Positions 55,061 to 64,000 of a stretch of 64,000 nt of DNA are shown piece after piece. A program made the position numbers and the translations under genes. The stretch is from Dietzia cinnamea NBRC 102147. GTDB taxonomy: Bacteria; Actinomycetota; Actinomycetes; Mycobacteriales; Mycobacteriaceae. The stretch spans positions 1 to 64,000 of the forward strand of contig NZ_BCSW01000016.1 of the NCBI RefSeq assembly GCF_001571065.1, given 5' to 3'. The notes under the pieces were generated by a model. It worked only from the letters and a program-made list of their open reading frames with translations. It was not told where the DNA came from and ran no database searches. The first letter of the stretch is position 1, and each line of letters starts with the position of its first letter.

Positions 55061-56787
55061 ACCGAACAGCTGCGGTGCGCAGTGTCGGCGAGGTCCTGCG
55101 GACGTGGTGGGATCGGTGGCGGCCCTCCGTCACGGGTCTCATCGTCGCCGCGCTCGCGGCGTGGGTCTCACTCATGCCGTCGCTGCTGCCGCGGGCGTGG
55201 CACTACCAGGGCATCGTCACGGGGGTGTCGATGCTGGTCGGCTACGGCGTCGGCGTGGCGCTCCGGACCCTGTGGCGGCGCGTCGTCGCCCCCCGCATCA
55301 GCCTGCACCCCGACCTCACCGCGTTGGGGGACCGCCTGCTGGCGTTCGCGCGGTTGTCCGCTCCGTACGTGCTGGTCGTCTACCTCATCACGGCCACCGC
55401 CACGGCGATCCGCTGGCAGGACCAGGTCTCCGACCTCGTCGAGTCGCCGCGCCCGCCGTGGGCGGACTACATGCGCATCCCGTGGGTCGCGCTGGGGCTC
55501 TTCGTCGCGCTGCTGATCGCCGCCCGGGGTCTGCGGGCGGCGTACCGGGCGTTCGTCCGCGCGGTGCGCCGCCGGTTCGGGATCGGGGAGTACACCGCGC
55601 GGCTCGCGGGGGTCGTGGTGGCCGCCGCGCTGCTGCTGGGCATGGTCCAGGGCGTGGTGCCGCGCCTGTTCTTCGAGGCCGCCAACCAGATCTTCAGCGC
55701 CCAGAACAACGAGGACCTGCCCGACGCGCGCCCGCCGCGCGAACCCGAGAAGTCAGGCGGCCCGGGTTCGCTCGTGGACTTCGAGGACCTGGGCCTGCAG
55801 GGTCGGCGGTTCGTCAGCGGCGGCGTCGACCGGGAGACGCTGAGCGACCTGCTCGGCGAGGAGGCGAAGGAGCCGATCCGGGCCTACGCGGGCCTGGAGT
55901 CCGCGCCCACGGACGACGAGCGCTCCGACCTCGTGGTGGCCGAGCTCGACCGGACGCGGGCCTGGGAGCGGGAGTCCGTCGTGATCGTGCCGACCACCGG
56001 CACCGGGTGGATCAACCCGCACGCCGCCCAGGCGATCGAACTGCTCTCCGGCGGTGACGCCGCGACGGTGGGCACCCAGTACTCGTTCCTGCCCAGCTGG
56101 ATCTCATTCCTCGCCGACCGCGAGAAGGCGGAGGCCGCCGGGCGCTCGCTCGTCGAGTCGGTGGTGGAGTGGCGCGACTCGCTGCCCCCTGACCTGCCGC
56201 GGCCGGCACTCTACGTCTATGGCGAGAGTCTCGGCACCCAGGCCGGGGAGGCGGCGTTCTCGGGGATCCGGGACATCCGCGCCACCGTGGACGGCGTGCT
56301 GTGGATGGGCCCGCCCAACTCCAACCACATCTGGCACTCGCTGGTCGAGCGCCGCGACCCGGGCACGCCGGTCACCGAGCCGGTGTACGCCGACGGCCTG
56401 CTGGTGCGCTTCTCCGAGGACCCGGCCGAGCTCCGCGACGACGACAGCCCGTGGATCCCGCCGCACGTGCTCTACGTCCAGCACGCGACCGACCCGGTCG
56501 TGTGGTGGACGCCGGATCTGCTGTTCGACCGTCCGGCGTGGCTGGCCGAACCCCCGGGTAAGGGCCGCCACCCCGGCATGTTCTACATGCCCGTGCTCAC
56601 GTTTTTCCAGGTGACGGCCGATCTCGGCAACGCGGTCGGCGGGTCCCAGGGCTACGGCCACCTCTACGATCATCAGATCCTCGACGGGTGGGCGGCCGCG
56701 ACGGGCCGCGAGGGGTGGGACGACGACGAGTTCCAGCGGTTCGCGGAGCTGCACGCCGTCGCCATGCTCAATCAGGACCGCGGCTGA
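55057..56787 (+). CDS. membrane-anchored alpha/beta-hydrolase family protein (PF10081 type)
   Basis: A 576-residue protein. Four membrane helices (about 25-45, 50-70, 105-125, 145-165 and possibly 190-210) precede a large cytoplasmic or outer-face domain. The hydrolase domain has the nucleophile elbow YVYGESLGTQAG (about 388-399) with Ser and VIVPTTGTGWINPHAAQAIELLSGGDAATVGTQYSFLPSW before it; Asp and His candidates are in TDPVVWWTPDLLF and QGYGHLYDHQILDGW. The substrate is unknown. GTG overlaps the zinc-finger gene stop. Confidence 0.85.
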   Translation: MNRTAAVRSVGEVLRTWWDRWRPSVTGLIVAALAAWVSLMPSLLPRAWHYQGIVTGVSMLVGYGVGVALRTLWRRVVAPRISLHPDLTALGDRLLAFARLSAPYVLVVYLITATATAIRWQDQVSDLVESPRPPWADYMRIPWVALGLFVALLIAARGLRAAYRAFVRAVRRRFGIGEYTARLAGVVVAAALLLGMVQGVVPRLFFEAANQIFSAQNNEDLPDARPPREPEKSGGPGSLVDFEDLGLQGRRFVSGGVDRETLSDLLGEEAKEPIRAYAGLESAPTDDERSDLVVAELDRTRAWERESVVIVPTTGTGWINPHAAQAIELLSGGDAATVGTQYSFLPSWISFLADREKAEAAGRSLVESVVEWRDSLPPDLPRPALYVYGESLGTQAGEAAFSGIRDIRATVDGVLWMGPPNSNHIWHSLVERRDPGTPVTEPVYADGLLVRFSEDPAELRDDDSPWIPPHVLYVQHATDPVVWWTPDLLFDRPAWLAEPPGKGRHPGMFYMPVLTFFQVTADLGNAVGGSQGYGHLYDHQILDGWAAATGREGWDDDEFQRFAELHAVAMLNQDRG

Positions 56788-56814
56788 CGCCTTCCCCGTC
56801 CCGGGTCCGTGTTC

Positions 56815-56820
56815 TAGCGT
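56815..56820 (+). promoter_or_regulatory. probable -10 box of the UvrA-like gene
   Basis: TAGCGT is 35 bases before the ATG; a leader of about 27 bases would contain CAGGAGA at 56840-56846. Confidence 0.35.
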
Positions 56821-56854
56821 TGCCTCGGAGAGAACCGGCCCAGGAGACGCGCGA

Positions 56855-59203
56855 ATGAGCACCCACACCGCAGACATGCACGACATCATCCGCGTCCTCG
56901 GCGCGCGGGAGAACAACCTCCGCTCGGTCGACGTGGAGCTGCCGAAGCGGCGGTTGACCGTCTTCACCGGTGTCTCCGGGTCGGGTAAGAGCTCGCTGGT
57001 CTTCGCGACGATCGCCGCGGAGTCGCAACGGATGATCAACGAGACCTACAGCGCGTTCGTCCAGGGGTTCATGCCGACGCTGGCCCGGCCGGACGTCGAC
57101 GTGCTGGAGGGGCTGACCACGGCGATCGTCGTGGACCAGGAGCGGATGGGCTCCGACCCGCGGTCGACGGTGGGGACCGCGACCGACACCGGCGCGATGT
57201 TGCGGATCCTGTTCAGCCGGCTCGCCCGGCCCGCCATCGGCGGCCCCAAGGCGTATTCGTTCAACGTGGCATCGGCCTCCGGGGTGGGGACGCTGAAGAA
57301 GGCCGACGGCACCCGGCAGAAGGCCGAGTTCACCATCACCGGCGGCATGTGCGTGCGGTGCGAGGGCCGAGGGTCGGTCTCCGACTTCGACATCGACGCG
57401 CTCGTGGACCGCTCGAAGTCGCTGGCCGAGGGGGCCATCACGGTCCCCGGGTACTCGATGGACGGGTGGTACGGCCGCATCTACTCCGGGTCCGGGTTCT
57501 TCGACATGGCCAAGCCGGTGGGCGAGTTCACCGAGCGCGAGATGGACGACCTCCTGCGCAAAGAGCCGGTGAAGATCAAGGCCGACGGCATCAACGTGAC
57601 GTTCGAGGGGCTGATCCCCCGGATCCAGAAGTCGATGTTGTCCAAGGACGTCGAGGCCATGCAGCCGCACATCCGGGCGTTCGTCGAGCGGGCCGTGGTC
57701 TTCACGACGTGTCCGGAGTGCGACGGCACGCGGCTCAACGAGGGCGCCCGTTCGTCACGGATCGGCGAGCACAACATCGCCGACGTCTCGGCCATGCAGA
57801 TCACCGACCTCGCCGAGTGGCTGCGCGGACTCGACGAGCCGTCGGTGGCCCCGCTGTTGGGGTCGTTGCAGCACACGCTCGACTCGTTCGTGGAGATCGG
57901 GCTGGGGTACCTCTCGCTCGACCGGCCGGCGGGCACGCTGTCGGGCGGCGAATCCCAGCGGGTCAAGATGATCCGCCACCTCGGGTCAGCGCTGACGGAC
58001 GTGACCTACGTGTTCGACGAGCCGTCCATCGGCCTGCACCCGCACGACATCGACCGTATGAACGGGCTGCTGCTGCGCCTGCGGGACAAGGGCAACACCG
58101 TCCTCGTGGTCGAGCACAAGCCCGAGACCATGGCGATCGCCGACCACATCGTGGACCTGGGCCCCGGGGCAGGGTCCGAGGGCGGGGAGATCTGCTTCGA
58201 GGGCACGGTGGACGGGCTGCGGGCCAGCGGCACCGTCACCGGCCGGCACCTGGACGACCGCGCCTCTCTCAAGGACTCGGTCCGCGCGCCGGCAGGGTGG
58301 ATCGAGGTACGCGGGGCGAGCGCGCACAATGTGCGGAACGTGGACGTGGACATCCCTCTCGGGGTGCTGTGCGTGGTGACGGGGGTGGCGGGCTCGGGCA
58401 AGAGCTCGCTCATCCACGGCTCGGTGTCCCCGCGGGAGGGAGTCGTCGCGATCGACCAGTCGGCGATCCGGGGCTCGCGCCGCAGCAACCCCGCGACCTA
58501 TACCGGCCTGCTCGAGCCCATCCGCAAGGCGTTCGCCAAGGCGAACGGGGTCAAGCCCGCGCTGTTCAGCCCGAACTCGGAGGGCGCGTGCCCGACGTGC
58601 AAGGGCGCGGGGGTCATCTACACCGACCTCGGCATGATGGCGGGTGTCGCCACGACGTGTGACGACTGTGAGGGCCGCCGGTTCCAGGCCGAGGTGCTCG
58701 AGTACCGGCTGGGGGAGCGCAACATCGGCGAGGTGCTGGCGATGTCCGTGGCCGAGGCGGAGGACTTCTTCTCGGCGGGCGAGGCGCGCATCCCTGCGGC
58801 CCACAAGATCCTGGTACGCCTGCGGGACGTCGGGCTCGGATATGTGCGGCTCGGGCAGCCGCTCACGACGTTGTCCGGGGGCGAGCGTCAACGCCTCAAG
58901 CTGGCCGCCCAGATGGCGGACAAGGCCGACGTCTACGTGCTGGACGAGCCGACGACCGGCCTGCACCTCGCGGACGTGCAGAATCTGCTCGGCATGCTCG
59001 ACCGGCTCGTCGACGCCGGCAAGTCGGTGATCGTGATCGAGCACCACCAGGCGGTGATGGCCCACGCGGACTGGATCATCGACCTCGGCCCCGGCGCGGG
59101 CCACGACGGCGGTCGCGTGGTGTTCGAGGGCGCCCCGGCCGACCTCGTCGCCGACGCGTCGACGCTGACCGGGGAGTACCTGGCCCGCTACGTCGGCGGG
59201 TGA
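56855..59203 (+). CDS. UvrA-like ABC ATPase (class II, drug-resistance type)
   Basis: A 782-residue tandem ABC ATPase. Walker A motifs are GVSGSGKSS (about 40-48) and GVAGSGKSS (about 510-518), signatures LSGGESQRV (about 365) and LSGGERQRL (about 674), with VYVLDEPTTGLH as second Walker B. Zinc modules CVRCEGRG, CPECDGTR, CPTCKGAG and CDDCEGRR are kept. It is about 170 residues shorter than UvrA and appears to lack the UvrB-binding insert, as in proteins related to DrrC that protect DNA against intercalating drugs. A repair role cannot be excluded. Confidence 0.9.
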   Translation: MSTHTADMHDIIRVLGARENNLRSVDVELPKRRLTVFTGVSGSGKSSLVFATIAAESQRMINETYSAFVQGFMPTLARPDVDVLEGLTTAIVVDQERMGSDPRSTVGTATDTGAMLRILFSRLARPAIGGPKAYSFNVASASGVGTLKKADGTRQKAEFTITGGMCVRCEGRGSVSDFDIDALVDRSKSLAEGAITVPGYSMDGWYGRIYSGSGFFDMAKPVGEFTEREMDDLLRKEPVKIKADGINVTFEGLIPRIQKSMLSKDVEAMQPHIRAFVERAVVFTTCPECDGTRLNEGARSSRIGEHNIADVSAMQITDLAEWLRGLDEPSVAPLLGSLQHTLDSFVEIGLGYLSLDRPAGTLSGGESQRVKMIRHLGSALTDVTYVFDEPSIGLHPHDIDRMNGLLLRLRDKGNTVLVVEHKPETMAIADHIVDLGPGAGSEGGEICFEGTVDGLRASGTVTGRHLDDRASLKDSVRAPAGWIEVRGASAHNVRNVDVDIPLGVLCVVTGVAGSGKSSLIHGSVSPREGVVAIDQSAIRGSRRSNPATYTGLLEPIRKAFAKANGVKPALFSPNSEGACPTCKGAGVIYTDLGMMAGVATTCDDCEGRRFQAEVLEYRLGERNIGEVLAMSVAEAEDFFSAGEARIPAAHKILVRLRDVGLGYVRLGQPLTTLSGGERQRLKLAAQMADKADVYVLDEPTTGLHLADVQNLLGMLDRLVDAGKSVIVIEHHQAVMAHADWIIDLGPGAGHDGGRVVFEGAPADLVADASTLTGEYLARYVGG

Positions 59204-59260
59204 CACCCGTCTCGGGGGCCGGGCGCCGTCCATCGCGACGCCCGGAGGTAGAAAGACGTC

Positions 59261-59719
59261 ATGTCCGACTCCCGCGCTGTCCCTGATTCCTCGTCCTCCG
59301 CGAGCGCGTTCGTCCGTGTCTCCGGCCTCGTCGTGGACGAGGTGAGCGCCACGTCCCTGCGCGGACACGCGGACCTGGGCGCCGACCATCTCACCGACTG
59401 GGGGACCGTGCACGGTGGCGTGTACGCGAGCATCGTCGAGTCCGCGGGCGGGGCGGGTGCCGGGTACGCCGTTGCCGACCGGGGTCAGGTCGCTGTGGGG
59501 GTCCACAACGGGACCGACTTCCTGCGCGCCTCGGCCGGCGGGCGGGTTGAGGTGACCGCCGCAGCCCTGTTCCAGGGCCGTAGTCAGCAGCTATGGGACG
59601 TGGTCATCACCCAGTCCGAGACCGGGAAGGTGCTGGCCCGCGGTCAGCTGCGGCTCCAGAACGTCGACCGCCCGGGCGACACCGGGGTCGCCGACGCCAC
59701 CGACCCGGCCGCGGGCTGA
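59261..59719 (+). CDS. PaaI family hot-dog thioesterase
   Basis: A 152-residue single hot-dog protein. LTDWGTVHGGVYASIVESAGGAGAGYAV (about 46-73) is the conserved active-site helix, and VGVHNGTDFLRASAGGRVEVTAAALFQGRSQQLWDVVITQSETGKVLARGQLRLQN completes the sheet. It probably hydrolyses acyl- or aryl-CoA esters. ATG with GGAGGT upstream. Its 3' end is next to the decayed FUSC gene on the other strand. Confidence 0.88.
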   Translation: MSDSRAVPDSSSSASAFVRVSGLVVDEVSATSLRGHADLGADHLTDWGTVHGGVYASIVESAGGAGAGYAVADRGQVAVGVHNGTDFLRASAGGRVEVTAAALFQGRSQQLWDVVITQSETGKVLARGQLRLQNVDRPGDTGVADATDPAAG

Positions 59720-60784
59720 GCCACGCCGGCAGAGGGGAGCGGCGGGCCGGCACCCGGAGGGCAGCTCCAGGTCGGCGAGGTCCGTCCACTCCTCGGCCGT
59801 GCCCGTGACGGCGTCGCTGTCGCGTGCGCCCAGCATGAGATACCCGGCGTAGGTGACCGCTTCCGCGGTCCGCGACTCGGGGGAATCACCGTGCCCGTCC
59901 GCGATCAGCAGAGAGGTGCTGCTGTCGAGGTCCCGCAGCGCTGACGCCAGCGTCGGTTGGTCCGGGGCCTGCTCGTCGCCGCGCGAGTACTCGGCGATCT
60001 CGCGGAGTGCGCGCCGGGTGTCGTCGCGGACGAACTCCCGCTCGGCCCGGTCGGCCGCGGCGGCGGTCGGCAGCTCCACATCTGCGGACCCGGGTCCCCC
60101 TCGAGCCATCGGCCGGCGTCGGGATTGCAGGGATCGCAGGCGGGGTCGTCGCCGGGCACGATGTGCCGGCTCGCCCGCGCCGCGCGGGCGTCGTACTCGC
60201 GGTGGGCGGCGGCGAGCTCAGTGCTAATCGACTCGGAGGGAGTCCAGATCCCCTCGACGACGGTCTCTTCGGCGTCGGCGAGCGCGTGGGGCGCGGCGTG
60301 GTGCTGCGGTCGGCTGTCAGGCCCCGGTTCGGTGGCCGCGTAGGCCGCTACCGCGTCCCGCGCGCGGCGCACCGCTCGACGTTCCGGTCGGCGGGGATCG
60401 GGGAGGAGATCCGCCATGGCCACCAGCCACGCCACGGCGGCTCCGACAGCGGTCATGGCCGGGACGAGGACGGGTTCGGTGCCGTGCTCGCCGACCGAGG
60501 TGGGAGCCCGCGGTGAACGCGCCGAGGGAGGTGGCGACGACCAGGCCCAGACCGATGCCGGCGACGGTCGCGGCGCGACGACGCAGCGGGGCGGCCGGGG
60601 CGTAGAGGACGGCGAAGGTCCCGGTGACGGTGAGCAACCCCAGGTCGAAGCTCCCCAGCAGCGTCGGGACCGCCAGGCACAGCAGGACCGTGAGCCCCGC
60701 CTTGGTCGCATTGGGCAGCCGCGGGGGGCTCGGGGCCAGCGTGACGAGTGGTCGCAGGAGTTCTCCGGTTCGCGTCCTCGCCAT
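59720..60784 (-). pseudogene. frameshifted FUSC-family membrane transporter
   Basis: Translation from ATG 60784 gives a FUSC-type N terminus (NATKAGLTVLLCLAVPTLLGSF, LLTVTGTFAVLYAPAAPLRRR, four membrane segments) in one frame. The matching sequence then moves to a second frame near 60490-60510 (VGEHGTEPVLVPAMTAVGAAVAWL) and to a third near 60090-60105 (SADVELPTAAAADRAEREF). The third frame runs out antisense to the thioesterase without a natural end, so the 3' part is also missing. Two independent indels argue for decay, although sequencing errors are possible. An aromatic-acid or related efflux role is inferred from family. Confidence 0.75.
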
Positions 60785-60791
60785 GTGCTCC

Positions 60792-60995
60792 TCAGGCCGT
60801 CCTTCCGAATCGCTTGTGCAGTGCCTGCCTGCTCACCCCCAGGACCGTGCCGATCTCCGCCCAGCTCAACCCGTGCACTCTGGCGAATCGCACCGCGGCC
60901 GCCTCCTCGCGGGCGATCTCGGCCTTGGCCCGCGCGATGGCGGCCAGTCTGTCGACGGGGGAGTCCTCCGCGCTGAAGTCGAACGTCGTCTCCAT
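60792..60995 (-). CDS. small helix-turn-helix protein, likely regulator of the FUSC gene
   Basis: A 67-residue protein. An acidic N terminus is followed by a helical hairpin (LAAIARAKAEIAREEAAAVRFARVHG) and the helix-turn-helix LSWAEIGTVLGVSRQALHKRFG at the C terminus, related to sigma-70 region 4-like DNA-binding domains. ATG 60995 is preferred over TTG 61016 because GAGG is suitably placed. It ends 7 bases before the FUSC start, so the two formed one operon. Its promoter is covered by a double palindrome, which it may bind itself. Confidence 0.8.
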   Translation of the reverse strand: METTFDFSAEDSPVDRLAAIARAKAEIAREEAAAVRFARVHGLSWAEIGTVLGVSRQALHKRFGRTA

Positions 60996-61011
60996 TGTCA
61001 CCACCTCATCC

Positions 61012-61055
61012 GTCAACCTACGTTGACACTACCGCCGATGTCAACCAGAGTTGAC
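61012..61055. promoter_or_regulatory. two identical palindromic operators over the HTH-FUSC promoter
   Basis: GTCAAC-N4-GTTGAC occurs at 61012-61027 and 61040-61055, 28 bases centre to centre. On the minus strand TTGACA (61039-61044) and TAGGTT (61015-61020), 18 bases apart, form a promoter, and each box overlaps one palindrome. A bound dimer on each site would block RNA polymerase. Confidence 0.7.
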
Positions 61056-61080
61056 GCCAAGGGTGCGTCCCGGGGCGGTC

Positions 61081-61110
61081 CCGGGATACACTCCCGGGCA
61101 TGTATCCCGG
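61081..61110. promoter_or_regulatory. perfect 10-base inverted repeat over the ABC-F promoter
   Basis: CCGGGATACA (61081-61090) and TGTATCCCGG (61101-61110) are exact inverse copies around 10 bases. TACACT (61087-61092) inside it is a -10 box, and its transcript would start near 61100, so only one arm would be transcribed. The palindrome therefore looks like a DNA operator and not an RNA hairpin. Confidence 0.6.
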
Positions 61111-61144
61111 TGCCATCACCATGAAGCCCTGGCCCCGCCGCTGA
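61100..61144 (+). CDS. leader peptide [14 protein letters not shown] upstream of the ABC-F gene
   Basis: A 14-residue ORF whose ATG lies 7 bases after the TACACT -10 box, so the mRNA would begin with its start codon (leaderless). The stop TGA is in the loop of a 6-base hairpin (CCGCCG 61135-61140, CGGCGG 61145-61150). Downstream, CCCTCT (61167-61172) can pair with the ABC-F ribosome-binding site AGAGGG (61241-61246). This is the layout of ribosome-stalling attenuators of antibiotic-resistance genes; function is inferred. Confidence 0.5.
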   Translation: MYPGAITMKPWPRR

Positions 61145-61250
61145 CGGCGGCGGAGACCACCTTCACCCCTCTCTCTGCACGCCGTCCACGGGCACACGCC
61201 GGGCGGCCATCTCGTGCTACCCGGCTCCACGACGAGCCGAAGAGGGCACC

Positions 61251-62898
<1,648 letters not shown>

Positions 62899-62909
<11 letters not shown>

Positions 62910-63534
62910 CGCGAACCCCGGAAGCGTCGACATCAAGCGGCTGCGACGCGACCTGTACTCGGGCCGCGTCGGGCGCATCGACACGGTGGAGGTCCCGCCC
63001 ATGTGGTTCCTGCAGGTCGACGGCCGCGGCGACCCCGACACCGCGCCGGCCTACCGCACTGCCGTCGAGTCGCTGTACGTCCTGTCGTACGCGATCCGGG
63101 CGATCGCGAAGTCGGAGCTCGGGCGGGTCCACACCGTGGGCCCGCTCGAGGGGCTCTGGTACGCCGACGATCCGCGGGTGTTCACCGCGCGGGACAAGGA
63201 CGCGTGGAACTGGACGATGATGATCTGGCAGCCGGAGTGGATCACGCCGGAGGTCGTCGCTGCCGCGAGGGAGAGGGTGACGACGACGAGGGGCTCGGAC
63301 GCCGGGGAGCGTGTGCGGTTCGCCCGGTTCGCGGAGGGTACGGCAGTGCAGACGCTGCACGTGGGGCCTTATGACGAGGAAGGGCCGGTCATCGCGCGGA
63401 TGCACGCGGAAGCGATCGCGGGCCGGCGCGCCGTGCTGTCCGGCCACCATCACGAGATCTATCTCTCGGATCCGCGCAGGGTCGAGCCCGCGAGGCTCAA
63501 GACGATCCTCCGCCAGCCCGTCGCGTCCGGCTGA
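62899..63534 (+). CDS. GyrI-like (SHV-like) small-molecule-binding domain protein
   Basis: A 211-residue protein. [62 protein letters not shown] at the start and [45 protein letters not shown] and [26 protein letters not shown] later match GyrI-like/YdeE-type domains that bind cationic drugs. It starts inside the last 11 bases of the ABC-F gene, so the two are co-expressed; a drug-response role fits but is not shown. Confidence 0.82.
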
Positions 63535-63555
63535 GCCGCCGCCGCGCCGGGTCCG

Positions 63556-63990
63556 CTACGCGCCGGCCTCGAGAGAGTCGACGAGGCGCTGGGCGAGCGT
63601 GCGCAGTTGCAGCAGGTCCTCCTCCGACATGTCCAGCCTGCCGAGCAGGGAACACTGGATCGCCTCCGCCTCTGCGCGCAGCTTTTCGCCGGACTCGGTG
63701 AGGTGGACGTGGACGCTCCGGCCGTCGTCGGCGGACCGCGAGCGGGCGACGAGTCCTGCGTTCTCCAGGCGCGCTAGAAGAGGGGAGAGGGTCCCCGAGT
63801 CGAGGAGGAGGCGGTCGCCCAGTTGGCGGACGGTGAGGCCGTCCTCCTCCCACAGGGCGAGCAGGGCGAGGTACTGCGGGTAGGTGAGGCCGACCGACGC
63901 GAGAGCGTGCCGGTAGGCGGAGGTCGAGGCGCGCGAGGCCGCGTAGAGCGCGAAGCAGACCTGATGGTCGAGGCGGAGATCGGCGGGCAT
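63556..63990 (-). CDS. MarR family regulator, OhrR type
   Basis: A 144-residue dimeric winged-helix repressor. LRLDHQVCFALYAASR (5-20) has the single Cys 12 placed like the peroxide-sensing Cys of OhrR. The winged helix is VRQLGDRLLLDSGTLSPLLARLENAGLVARSRSADDGRSVHVHLTESG (about 54-101). It senses organic hydroperoxides in the family. Its usual target ohr is not in the window and could lie just beyond the right edge. ATG 63990, 10 bases from the edge, so its promoter is cut off. Confidence 0.9.
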   Translation of the reverse strand: MPADLRLDHQVCFALYAASRASTSAYRHALASVGLTYPQYLALLALWEEDGLTVRQLGDRLLLDSGTLSPLLARLENAGLVARSRSADDGRSVHVHLTESGEKLRAEAEAIQCSLLGRLDMSEEDLLQLRTLAQRLVDSLEAGA

Positions 63991-64000
63991 GGGTCCGAGT

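Overview
The window is chromosomal DNA from a high-GC Gram-positive bacterium of the Mycobacteriales (Actinomycetota). The evidence is direct: mycothiol synthesis (mshC), a Pup/ARC/Dop/PafA/PafBC locus, RbpA, a TatA-TatC-HelY block, polyprenol-phosphomannose synthase beside Lnt, and a DprE2-type reductase. Much of the gene order (PEBP, pyrD, LppL-like lipoprotein, uppP, phosphomutase-like gene, mshC, PAC2, metH, hisE, hisG, recB-like gene, trmI, arc, dop, pup, pafA, pafB, pafC, tatA, tatC, helicase, 5'-3' exonuclease, peptidase) follows the Mycobacterium tuberculosis order as I remember it. The organism is not Mycobacterium: the proteasome genes prcBA are missing and Ppm1 is split into two genes. 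A Dietzia-like or Corynebacterium-related genus is my inference only.

Layout. 1-9.2 kb: two divergent conserved genes, a VTT-domain membrane protein, then mutA-mutB-meaB (B12-dependent methylmalonyl-CoA mutase and its chaperone) and a membrane acyltransferase. 9.3-15 kb: a thioredoxin-reductase-like flavoprotein; a minus-strand operon of an odd SDR, a DinB-like protein and a nucleoside hydrolase with 4-base overlaps; an HExxH protein; tRNA-Leu(GAG); a PEBP protein. 15-28.3 kb: pyrD, a lipoprotein, uppP, the mshC neighbourhood, PAC2, metH, a HAD hydrolase, hisE and hisG. 28.4-30.6 kb: one lower-GC gene for a DUF262-DUF1524 (GmrSD/SspE-like) nuclease, which looks acquired. 30.6-45.5 kb: thioesterase, RecB-like nuclease, TrmI, the pupylation locus, Tat genes, helicase and a flap-type exonuclease. 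45.5-51.6 kb: tandem repeats, peptidase, F420-type protein, DprE2-like reductase and a decayed-looking cobalamin region (half CobM fused to CobK; a CobG-like protein with no cysteine; a shrunken amidohydrolase-like protein). 51.6-59.7 kb: lnt, dpm1, rbpA, a zinc-finger protein, a membrane hydrolase, a UvrA-like ATPase and a thioesterase. 59.7-64 kb: a frameshifted FUSC transporter, its small HTH neighbour with a double operator, an ABC-F ribosome-protection-type gene with a probable leader peptide, a GyrI-like protein and an OhrR-type MarR regulator.

How genes connect. MutAB and MetH both need B12 and are present intact, whereas the local corrin-synthesis homologues look partial. HisE and HisG catalyse early histidine steps. 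Arc, Dop, Pup and PafA form the tagging system, and PafBC is a DNA-damage regulator pair. Lnt and Dpm1 serve lipoprotein and lipoglycan assembly.

A recurring feature is a TANNNT -10 hexamer ending 6-8 bases before the start codon, as expected for leaderless mRNAs; I count about fourteen. Apart from the FUSC pseudogene region, no gene-free stretch exceeds 300 bases. I see no prophage, insertion sequence, CRISPR array or rRNA.
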